Shown here in pieces: positions 43,261 to 50,560 of a stretch of DNA of 64,000 nucleotides; within the stretch, counting starts at the first letter, position 1; every line of letters starts with the position of its first letter. The notes below the pieces were generated by a model. The model was not told the DNA's origin. It saw only the letters and a program-made list of their open reading frames with translations, and searched no databases. The DNA lies in assembly GCA_043758105.1 (NCBI GenBank), contig JAYVOF010000080.1, forward strand, positions 39,335-103,334, read 5' to 3'. Source of the stretch: JANPPS01 sp043758105. Lineage in GTDB: Bacteria > Pseudomonadota > Alphaproteobacteria > Acetobacterales > Acetobacteraceae. The position numbers and the translations under genes are program-made.

Positions 43261-44612
43261 CCCCATTTGGCCGACGGGGACTGGCTCAAGGCCTCCCACC
43301 GCCCACCTTGGTCGAACGCGCGCTGGAACCGTTTATCGAACGGGCACCGACCGCTCCGCCTGAGGCCATTTCAGAGCTCCGCCAACTCTGTTTATCTCGC
43401 TTGGACCCGGCGATCGTGGCCGTCCTGTCGGCCGATCGGTTAGAAATCGAGGTTGAACGGCTCATTTCCGATCTGGCCACCGAACGTAGGGTCCAACTTA
43501 ACGGGCGTGAGCAAAAAGAACTCGCGGCCGATCTGGTGCACGATATGATTGGACTGGGTCCGCTCGAGCCATTGCTCGAAGACCAGACGATTAACGACAT
43601 CATGATCAACGGACCCAACCGGATCTTCATCGAACGGCATGGGAAGGTCGTCCAAAGCACTGTCCGCTTTCGCGATACCATGCACTTATGTAACGTATGT
43701 CAACGCATTGCCGCGGCGGTGGGACGTCGGGTCGATGAAGCGAGTCCGATGGTCGATGCGCGTCTCAAGGATGGGAGCCGGGTCAACATCGTATTTCCGC
43801 CGTTGGCTCTCGATGGCCCGTATGTCTCCATACGAAAATTCGCCAAAAAGAGTATCGACTTCGAACGGTTGATCGCCTTTGGTGCGATGACCAAACAAGT
43901 CGCCCGTGTTTTGGAGCTGGCGTCGAGCATTCGCTTGAATGTGGTCATTTCTGGCGGAACCGGATCCGGGAAGACGACTTTGATGAATGCGATGTCTCGG
44001 ATGATCCATCAGGATGAACGGGTCGTCACGGTCGAAGACGCGGCGGAACTACAGCTCCAGCAGCCTCATGTCGTGCGTTTGGAGACACGGCCTGCCAGCC
44101 TTGAAGGTAAGGGCGAGATCACGCAACGAGATCTAGTTCGCAATGCCTTACGCATGCGTCCCGATCGAATTATCATTGGTGAGGTTCGTGCCGGTGAGGC
44201 ATTTGATATGCTCCAAGCCATGAATACTGGCCATGACGGCAGCATGAGTACGATCCATGCCAACACAACACGCGATGCTCTGACGCGTATCGAAAACATG
44301 GTCCAGATGGGGAACATGGGCCTGCCATCGCGTGCGATCAGAATGCAGATTGCGGGAGCGGTGAACCTTGTCATTCAGGTCGAACGCCACCGGGATGGCG
44401 GCCGTCGCATTACGCAGGTGACCGAGATTTGCGGGATGGAAGGCGAGGTTTTCCTGTTGAACGACATTTTTCAGTTCGAGATCAGTGGTGAAGGCTCGGA
44501 TGGACGGCTCAAGGGCAATTATAAGGTAAGTCGTGCACGACCAAGCTTTATGCCTCGGCTAACGTATTTCAACTTGGAGCGCGAGTGGGCACAGGCCCTT
44601 GAGGACACATGA
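43257..44612 (+). CDS. cpaF: Tad pilus motor ATPase CpaF/TadA
   Basis: 451 residues of the type II/IV secretion ATPase family. An N-terminal helical domain is followed by NDIMINGPNRIFIERHGK, then Walker A ISGGTGSGKTTLMNA, the Asp box VVTVEDAAELQLQQPHV, Walker B RIIIGEVRAGEAFDMLQAMNTGHDG (in parts) and the His box STIHANT. It drives both extension and retraction in Tad systems. It overlaps cpaE and tadB by 4 bases each. Confidence 0.96.
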   Translation: MTPFGRRGLAQGLPPPTLVERALEPFIERAPTAPPEAISELRQLCLSRLDPAIVAVLSADRLEIEVERLISDLATERRVQLNGREQKELAADLVHDMIGLGPLEPLLEDQTINDIMINGPNRIFIERHGKVVQSTVRFRDTMHLCNVCQRIAAAVGRRVDEASPMVDARLKDGSRVNIVFPPLALDGPYVSIRKFAKKSIDFERLIAFGAMTKQVARVLELASSIRLNVVISGGTGSGKTTLMNAMSRMIHQDERVVTVEDAAELQLQQPHVVRLETRPASLEGKGEITQRDLVRNALRMRPDRIIIGEVRAGEAFDMLQAMNTGHDGSMSTIHANTTRDALTRIENMVQMGNMGLPSRAIRMQIAGAVNLVIQVERHRDGGRRITQVTEICGMEGEVFLLNDIFQFEISGEGSDGRLKGNYKVSRARPSFMPRLTYFNLEREWAQALEDT

Positions 44613-45571
44613 TCGGCAGTAGGTGGATCCTACTCGTCGCGCCGATCTTTCCGATCGTTTTAGCGGCAGCGGGGCTGTTGTTGGTGAGGTTACATCAACG
44701 GCAGCAAGCCATTGAGGCGCGGATCGCTACGGTCGTTTCACCGACTGTAGTGGCAGATGCCCTCGCACCCCGGGGCATCGCTCGTCAAGATCTCGGTAAG
44801 AAACTTTCGTGGCAAGATCGGCTCGGTTTCGTCTTCGGGTTCAAGCCCTCCCGGGCTGATCAGTATCGTGTGGCGTGGCCTATTGTCCTCGTCGTAACAC
44901 TGGTCGTGAGCCGCGTTGCCACAATACTCTCAACTGGACTGATTGGATCGACGGCATCGTGGCTGGTATTACCGGTCATCTGGATCGTCCTAAGCAGAAG
45001 CATATTCGCACGGAGCGAAGCCAAGCGTAAGTCAGCGCTCTTGACACAGTTCCCGGACGCGTTGGGATTAATCGTGCGCGCTGTTCGGGTTGGTATCCCT
45101 GTGACTGAAGCGATGCGTGCGGTGTCGAAGGAGGCACCCGCACCAACCCGTGGTGAGTTTGACCGGGTGAGCGATCAAATCAACATAGGGACCCCTCCCG
45201 AACAGGCGTTACGTGAACTTGCACTGCGAAACGGTCTTCCCGAGTATGGCTTTTTCGCGGCTGCGCTCACCCTACAAGCCCAGACTGGAGGCGGGTTGAC
45301 AGACACACTTGAGTTGTTGGCGGATGTTATTCGCAAGAGGGTGGCGTTGAAGGCACGAGGTTTTGCGCTTTCGGCTGAGGCTCGGACGAGTTCTCTGGTC
45401 CTTGGGCTGATGCCGATCGCCACCGGCTGCTTGATCGGGGCGCTAAATCCGGATTATATCAGCGTCTTATTTACTGATCGCATGGGAAACATTATTTTAG
45501 GTATAGCGGTCTTGTCTCTTTCCACAGGGATATTTACGATGCAGACAATTATACGCAAATCTCTTGGGTAG
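44609..45571 (+). CDS. tadB: Tad inner-membrane platform protein TadB
   Basis: 320 residues: one N-terminal helix, two central helices (about 90-130), a cytoplasmic T2SSF domain (QFPDALGLIVRAVRVGIPVTEAM; FFAAALTLQAQTGGGLTDTLELLADVIRKR, in parts) and one or two C-terminal helices. It forms the platform with TadC on which the motor acts. The start overlaps cpaF by 4 bases. Confidence 0.93.
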   Translation: MIGSRWILLVAPIFPIVLAAAGLLLVRLHQRQQAIEARIATVVSPTVVADALAPRGIARQDLGKKLSWQDRLGFVFGFKPSRADQYRVAWPIVLVVTLVVSRVATILSTGLIGSTASWLVLPVIWIVLSRSIFARSEAKRKSALLTQFPDALGLIVRAVRVGIPVTEAMRAVSKEAPAPTRGEFDRVSDQINIGTPPEQALRELALRNGLPEYGFFAAALTLQAQTGGGLTDTLELLADVIRKRVALKARGFALSAEARTSSLVLGLMPIATGCLIGALNPDYISVLFTDRMGNIILGIAVLSLSTGIFTMQTIIRKSLG

Positions 45572-45579
45572 GCAATGAT

Positions 45580-46530
45580 ATGTCAACCGTGATCTTGCTG
45601 CTTCTGGCAGCCATTAGTGCAGTTTTAGTTGCAGGCGCGGCATATTTTATGTTGCGGGTCTCAGATCGCGATCTTCGGATCTCAGAGCGGACATCGGCGG
45701 CCCAAGGTGTTTGGGTCACCAAATTTAAGATCGACTCTGATGCGCCAAAGAAAAAGACGTTATCGTCGGATATGCAGACAGCAATCGGATCTCTTGGCCG
45801 GCTGATCATGTCAACAGGAATTCTACCTGGTAAAACAAAAATCGAACTGGAGCAAACGCTTCAAAGTTCAGGTTTTCGGGGCTCAAATTCGTTAGCTCTA
45901 TTTATCGGTAGTAAGCTACTCCTTCTTACCATCATGCCTTTCTTTGGCTTCTTGTTTGCCAATTATCTAGGCTTGGTGGATATGTTTCGCTTGATTTGTA
46001 TATTGAGTTTCGGTGTGATCGGGTTGATCGCTCCTGATTACATTGTTCGTCAGATCCGAAAGCGCTATTTGGGGCGGCTCGAGGAGGGATTGCCTGACGC
46101 ACTTGATCTGTTGACGATTTGCGCTCAGGCCGGACTTAGCCTTGAGCCAGGAATGACGCGGGTGGCATTAGAGTTGCGGCGTTCCCGCCCGGAGGTAGCT
46201 CTGGAGTTCGACACCACCGTGCGAGAACTTGAGATTTTATCCGACTCGGCCGTTGCGTTAGCAAATCTTGGCAAAAGAACCGGACTCGATAGCCTGAAAC
46301 GTTTGACTTCAACGCTCACGCAGACCATGCAGTATGGCACGCCCCTGTCGGACGCGTTGAGAAGTCTTTCAAATGAAATGCGTCAATTGTCTCTGAATCG
46401 ATTTGAAGAGCGGGCCGCGCGCCTTCCGGTGCTGCTCACGCTTCCGATGATCTTGTTCATTTTGCCATGTATCTTTCTTGTGGTCGGCGGCCCGGCTGGG
46501 ATCCAGATCGCAAAAAATCTATCTAAATAG
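45580..46530 (+). CDS. tadC: Tad inner-membrane platform protein TadC
   Basis: 316 residues, the partner of TadB. An N-terminal helix, a paired hydrophobic region at about 105-150 and a T2SSF domain with GLPDALDLLTICAQAGLSLEPGM and LSDALRSLSNEMRQLSLNRFEERAARLPVLLTLPMILF (in parts). It sits 8 bases after tadB. Its DNA is visibly more A/T-rich than the rest of the locus. Confidence 0.93.
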   Translation: MSTVILLLLAAISAVLVAGAAYFMLRVSDRDLRISERTSAAQGVWVTKFKIDSDAPKKKTLSSDMQTAIGSLGRLIMSTGILPGKTKIELEQTLQSSGFRGSNSLALFIGSKLLLLTIMPFFGFLFANYLGLVDMFRLICILSFGVIGLIAPDYIVRQIRKRYLGRLEEGLPDALDLLTICAQAGLSLEPGMTRVALELRRSRPEVALEFDTTVRELEILSDSAVALANLGKRTGLDSLKRLTSTLTQTMQYGTPLSDALRSLSNEMRQLSLNRFEERAARLPVLLTLPMILFILPCIFLVVGGPAGIQIAKNLSK

Positions 46531-46542
46531 GACGGTATTGTT

Positions 46543-47292
46543 ATGCGGATAACCACGAGCGCCGCAGCGCTCTTTGCTGCGGCCCTACTCGCTGCCTGTA
46601 ACGCCTCAGGACCAACTCCCCTCGGAGATGGGACGCCCAGCCTAAAGACGGCGCAGACCGCATTGGCCAGCGGAGTTCCTGATCTGGCTTTTCAGATTTG
46701 CAGCAAGCTGATCCTCACCTCACCCCGGAGCCCTGATGTCCTGGTTTGCAACGGTAATGCCTTAACCGGTCTAGGCCGCAACGTCGAAGCCGCGGCGAGC
46801 TTCTCGACCGCTCTGCAGTATGTCCCAAATTTCCCGGACGCTTTGATCGGGATCGGCCGGCTCCGGCTCACCACGGACCCGGCGACGGCCGAGCAGATGT
46901 TCATGAATGCACTTAAGCAAAAGCCCCGTGACTCGGTGGCGCTGAATAACCTCGGCATTGCCCGTGATCTCCAGGGGCGGCACAAGGATGCGCAAATGGC
47001 TTATGCGGAAGCCATTGCCGCCGCGCCCGATGCACGGGCACCGCAGGTAAATCTCGCACTATCGCTCGCTCTGAGCGGCCGAGCCGCTGAAGCGACTCGC
47101 ATGCTGCAGCCTTTGGCGGATGAGCCAAATGCCACGGTACGGGAGCGGCACGACTATGCTGCAGCGCTTGCGATGGCAGGTCGCTCTGACCAGGCCGCCC
47201 GGTATCTTCAGCCAGAATTGACTGGAACGCAGCTCGACACGGCTTTGACCGGATACCGGGCGATGCCCATCGCTACGCCATCGTCGCGGTAG
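46543..47292 (+). CDS. tadD: Tad pilus TPR lipoprotein TadD
   Basis: 249 residues. Signal peptide with lipobox LLAAC, then at least three TPR units (ALTGLGRNVEAAASFSTALQ; PRDSVALNNLGIARDLQG; AYAEAIAAAPDARAPQVNLALSLAL, in parts). TadD helps place or stabilise the secretin. It is the last recognised tad gene here: no tadE, tadF or tadG pseudopilin genes follow, so these must lie elsewhere or be absent. Confidence 0.87.
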   Translation: MRITTSAAALFAAALLAACNASGPTPLGDGTPSLKTAQTALASGVPDLAFQICSKLILTSPRSPDVLVCNGNALTGLGRNVEAAASFSTALQYVPNFPDALIGIGRLRLTTDPATAEQMFMNALKQKPRDSVALNNLGIARDLQGRHKDAQMAYAEAIAAAPDARAPQVNLALSLALSGRAAEATRMLQPLADEPNATVRERHDYAAALAMAGRSDQAARYLQPELTGTQLDTALTGYRAMPIATPSSR

Positions 47293-47334
47293 CCCGCGAT
47301 AGACCGGACGTGGAGACGGCTCTATAGGTAGTGA

Positions 47335-47688
47335 ATGACGATTGGCACACGGCTGTTTACTTTTTTCCATGGTCGGTCGGTCGGTAGCGATACCGCCGGA
47401 AACCGGTATTTTGAAGAAAAACTCGCCCGGCGTGGATTACGCTCCCGGCGCTGGGTCCTGTACAGTGGTGAAGCCGAAGCCAGTGCGGTTCCGGCGGAGT
47501 GGCATGCCTGGTTGCACTACACAACCGATGAGCCGATTCCGATGTCGTCGCGGAAGGCGTGGCAAAAGCCGCATGAACCCAACATGACGGGCACCGCAGG
47601 TAGCTATCGCCCTCCTGGTCATGATTATCTGGGCGGTCATAGACCGAAAGCGACAGGCGACTACGAGTCTTGGACGCCGGGTAGTTAG
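47335..47688 (+). CDS. NADH:ubiquinone oxidoreductase subunit NDUFA12 family
   Basis: 117 residues of the mitochondrial-type complex I accessory subunit, found in alphaproteobacteria. Family strings are FFHGRSVGSDTAGNRYFEEK, RRWVLYSGEAEASAVPAEWHAWLHY (in parts) and GSYRPPGHDYLGG with the C-terminal YESWTPG. It sits at the peripheral face of complex I near the quinone module. It is followed after one base by mlaD, the order common in alphaproteobacteria. Confidence 0.95.
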   Translation: MTIGTRLFTFFHGRSVGSDTAGNRYFEEKLARRGLRSRRWVLYSGEAEASAVPAEWHAWLHYTTDEPIPMSSRKAWQKPHEPNMTGTAGSYRPPGHDYLGGHRPKATGDYESWTPGS

Positions 47689-47689
47689 T

Positions 47690-48196
47690 ATGCCGAAGTC
47701 GGGGCGTAGTGTCGCAGAAATGTCGGCCGGTTCGGTTATTCTGCTCGTAGCATTCGGATTTGTCGCTTATGCCGCGTCTAATACCGGCCAGGGTGCTCTC
47801 GGCGGTATCCGGCTCGTTGCACGGTTCGACAATGTAGGGAGCCTGGCGACTGGTTCGGATGTTCGTGTCGGTGGGGTTAAAGTCGGTCGAATCGTTACAA
47901 CAAGCATAGATCCAAAATCCTATCAAGCGGTAGTGTCATTTACGGTTCAATCTAATCTCAACTTACCGACAGACAGCAGCGCGACAGTAGCGACAGGTGG
48001 TCTACTGGGCGGCGCATTCTTGAACCTAAGCCCTGGCGGTGCCGAAACAGCGCTGCATGACGGACAGGCCGTCACTATCACTCAATCTGCTACGAATCTT
48101 GAAGACCTACTTGGAAAGTTCATATTCAACGTGGGCAGCCTCGCCGACGCAACAGAAAAGTCGTTGCAGCAAAAAAACCCAAGACGGGAGCCGTGA
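47690..48196 (+). CDS. mlaD: MlaD/MCE-domain lipid transport protein
   Basis: 168 residues. The N-terminal membrane helix (SAGSVILLVAFGFVAYAAS) is followed by one MCE domain: LVARFDNVGSLATGSDVRVGGVKVG, then GGLLGGAFLNLSPGG. MlaD forms a hexameric ring in the periplasm that carries phospholipids between membranes and keeps outer-membrane asymmetry. The ATPase and permease genes (mlaF, mlaE) are not in the window. It ends with a GTGA overlap to the next small gene. Confidence 0.92.
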   Translation: MPKSGRSVAEMSAGSVILLVAFGFVAYAASNTGQGALGGIRLVARFDNVGSLATGSDVRVGGVKVGRIVTTSIDPKSYQAVVSFTVQSNLNLPTDSSATVATGGLLGGAFLNLSPGGAETALHDGQAVTITQSATNLEDLLGKFIFNVGSLADATEKSLQQKNPRREP

Positions 48197-48405
48197 ACCG
48201 GGTGAGACCGGTTTGGGTCCAAGCTGACGGTGCGCCGGTGTCCTGCCGTGAGAAACTCAAGACACTCATTCAAAACCTCGATGAAGCGCGGCAAGTCATG
48301 CGGGACACCTACGAGGATGCAATCTTAATGGGTGTCGATGACCGAGCCATTCGCCGAGCATTGCTCGACATAATCGACGGTCTGCAAAACCCGGGGCGGC
48401 TGTGA
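48193..48405 (+). CDS. 70-residue hypothetical protein between mlaD and the DUF2155 gene
   Basis: A GTG overlapping the mlaD stop opens a 70-codon frame. The product begins MNRVRPVWVQADGAPVSCRE and has a helical, acidic middle (KTLIQNLDEARQVMRDTYEDA, in parts) ending DIIDGLQNPGRL. It is soluble, with no signal. GTGA overlaps on both sides make it a real member of the operon. I do not know its family or role. Confidence 0.75.
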   Translation: MNRVRPVWVQADGAPVSCREKLKTLIQNLDEARQVMRDTYEDAILMGVDDRAIRRALLDIIDGLQNPGRL

Positions 48406-48812
48406 GGCTGGTCATTTTACCGGTGCTGGTGTGCGCTGCGTCGGCGGTGGCGCAGACGGGTGCCCCGATCGCTGCCCGAAACGCTCCCACGACCGCGCCG
48501 GGCCCGATCAACCTCGATGCTTGGCAAGAGCGGACCGAGGCCGAGCTCGTCCTCCTCGATAAAGTCAGGGCACAGCCTCGGTCCGCCACGCTCCGGGTCG
48601 GGCAGAGCCTGAGTTTTGGTGCCCTCACAATCAGCTTGCGTCGCTGCGTGGCGCACCCGCCGGATCAGACCCAAGACAGCGCTGCTTTGCTCGATATCAC
48701 CGACAGCCATGCGTCAATTCCCAGATTTCGCGGTTGGATGCTGGCCAACGAGCCGGCAATTTCCCAGCTGGAGCATCCCCTTTATGACGTGCACGTCGCC
48801 GCGTGCCGATGA
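48402..48812 (+). CDS. Exported DUF2155 protein
   Basis: 136 residues with a signal peptide (LPVLVCAASAVAQ). The core RSATLRVGQSLSFGALTISLRRC with FRGWMLANEPAISQLEHPLYDVHVAAC is the DUF2155 signature, including two conserved Cys that could form a disulfide. It starts at GTG in the end of the preceding gene. The family is found next to mlaD in alphaproteobacteria, so an envelope role is likely but not shown. Confidence 0.9.
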   Translation: MRLVILPVLVCAASAVAQTGAPIAARNAPTTAPGPINLDAWQERTEAELVLLDKVRAQPRSATLRVGQSLSFGALTISLRRCVAHPPDQTQDSAALLDITDSHASIPRFRGWMLANEPAISQLEHPLYDVHVAACR

Positions 48813-49531
48813 GGACGCTGCCGCCGCTAAACCAGACCGCCCTGCTGCTTGACCTCGACGGCACATTACTCGACTTGGCACCGACGCCAGACACGGTCTG
48901 CGTCCCCTCCGATTTGCCGGCGACACTGACGCAGCTGCGGACTCACTTAGGCGGGGCGCTCGCGATCGTCACCGGACGACCGATCGAGCAGGTGGATGAT
49001 CTCTTGCCGGACATCGCGCATGCGGTGGCGGCCGAGCATGGCGGGGTGATCCGGCATGAGCCGGCCGGGCAGGCCATTCGGCTTCCGCTTCCGACACCCT
49101 CCGCGGAGTTGTTTGCCGCAGCCCGCGTGGTCATCGACGGCTATCCTGGCACTCTGCTAGAGCTTAAACGACGCGGCTTTGTGTTTCATTTCCGTGCCGT
49201 GCCCCATCATTCCCGCGCCTTACATGAGGCCGCGATGGCGCTGATGTCACAGTCGCCGGATTTCCAGGTTCTCGAGGCCTCGATGGCGTGGGAAATCCGG
49301 CCCCGGGGCGTAGATAAGGGCAGCGCGGTCGCCGCGTTGATGCAGCGGACACCGTTCTACGGCCGCGTTCCGGTATTCATTGGCGACGATGTCACGGACA
49401 AGGATGGAATCCGGATGTGTGAGTCACTCGGCGGTGCCGGATTTTTGGTGGCCGATTGTTTTCAGGGACCTGCCGGCGTCCGGGCTTGGCTGGCACGAGC
49501 TGCGGTGGACCTGATGTGGCCGCCGCTTTGA
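48809..49531 (+). CDS. otsB: Trehalose-6-phosphate phosphatase
   Basis: 240 residues of the HAD IIB trehalose-phosphatase group: nucleophile motif LLLDLDGTLLDLAPTPDTV, IVTGRPIEQVDDLLP, AAEHGGVIRHE, the Lys/Arg motif EIRPRGVDKGSAV, and FIGDDVTDKDG. It dephosphorylates trehalose 6-phosphate to the protectant trehalose. The ATG overlaps the DUF2155 stop (ATGA). The synthase gene otsA, which usually lies beside it, is not in this window. Confidence 0.93.
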   Translation: MRTLPPLNQTALLLDLDGTLLDLAPTPDTVCVPSDLPATLTQLRTHLGGALAIVTGRPIEQVDDLLPDIAHAVAAEHGGVIRHEPAGQAIRLPLPTPSAELFAAARVVIDGYPGTLLELKRRGFVFHFRAVPHHSRALHEAAMALMSQSPDFQVLEASMAWEIRPRGVDKGSAVAALMQRTPFYGRVPVFIGDDVTDKDGIRMCESLGGAGFLVADCFQGPAGVRAWLARAAVDLMWPPL

Positions 49532-49708
49532 ACCTGAACCTATGCTGCGCTCAAAACCTGCATAATACCGGGACGGTTTGGGCGAAATCCGCCGGGCGTG
49601 ACCGTATCGCGACGCTTACGTCACACCGACGCTGAATCTGGCAGACGCGGGCCGGAAAATACCCTTCGGCGTTGACATGGCATCGGAGACGACGGCCATA
49701 CCGGTGCC

Positions 49709-50560
49709 ATGCGCACGTCGCTTCGACTCCTGGCCCTCTTGCTACTCGCGTCGGCCCCGGTGAGGGCCGCGGACCTCGCGTTCTCCACGTCGGACGGGGT
49801 GCGGCTGCATGTGATCGATGAGGGGCCGCATACCGGGCACACGCTGGTCTTCGTGCCGGGCTGGACCATGCCGGCCTGGATTTTTCAGGCGCAGATCGCC
49901 GCGTTCAGCCGGGCGGGCTATCATGTCGTGGCGTTAGATCCGCGCGGCCAGGGCGATAGTGAGATCGCGCCGACCGGTTATGATCACAACCGGCGCGGCC
50001 GGGATATCGGCGAATTGGTCGAACGTTTAGGCCGCGAGCCTGTCCTGCTGGTTGGCTGGTCGCTCGGTGTGCTGGATAGCCTGGCGTATGTGCAGCAATC
50101 CGGTGACGCCCGGCTCGCCGGCCTCGTGCTAATCGATAATTCCATCGGTGAGGACCCTCCGCCGACGCCGAGTTTCGCGCCTCGTAGCCGGGCCCCGCGC
50201 CTAGAACGTGAAGAGCAAATGCGCCGGTTCGTCTCCGGCATGTTCCGGGTCAACCCTGGCACGACCTACCTCGATCGCCTGACAGAAACGGCCCTGCGCA
50301 CGCCGGCCGAGGCAGCCGCACAGCTTGGCAACTACCCCGTTCCCAGAACCTATTGGAAAGAGGCGGTTTATTCGGTTCGAAAGCCGGTGCTGTACGTGGT
50401 CCGGCCGAAATTTGCCGCACAGGCTGGCAACCTTGCCGCCAAGCACCCCGTCGCCGAAACGTATCTATTCACCGACGCTGGCCACGCGCTTTTTGTCGAT
50501 GAGCCGGAAAGGTTCGACACGGTGTTACAGGGCTTCATCCGCCGCCGGGTCTGGCCATGA
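49709..50560 (+). CDS. Exported alpha/beta hydrolase
   Basis: 283 residues. Signal peptide MRTSLRLLALLLLASAPVRA, then an alpha/beta-hydrolase fold: oxyanion strand VFVPGWTMPAW, DPRGQGDSE, nucleophile elbow VGWSLGVLDSLAY (Ser near residue 121) and catalytic His in TDAGHALFVDEPERF. It is similar to non-haem peroxidase/esterase-type hydrolases. Periplasmic substrate unknown. It overlaps the following membrane protein gene by 4 bases, forming a three-gene unit. Confidence 0.85.
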   Translation: MRTSLRLLALLLLASAPVRAADLAFSTSDGVRLHVIDEGPHTGHTLVFVPGWTMPAWIFQAQIAAFSRAGYHVVALDPRGQGDSEIAPTGYDHNRRGRDIGELVERLGREPVLLVGWSLGVLDSLAYVQQSGDARLAGLVLIDNSIGEDPPPTPSFAPRSRAPRLEREEQMRRFVSGMFRVNPGTTYLDRLTETALRTPAEAAAQLGNYPVPRTYWKEAVYSVRKPVLYVVRPKFAAQAGNLAAKHPVAETYLFTDAGHALFVDEPERFDTVLQGFIRRRVWP

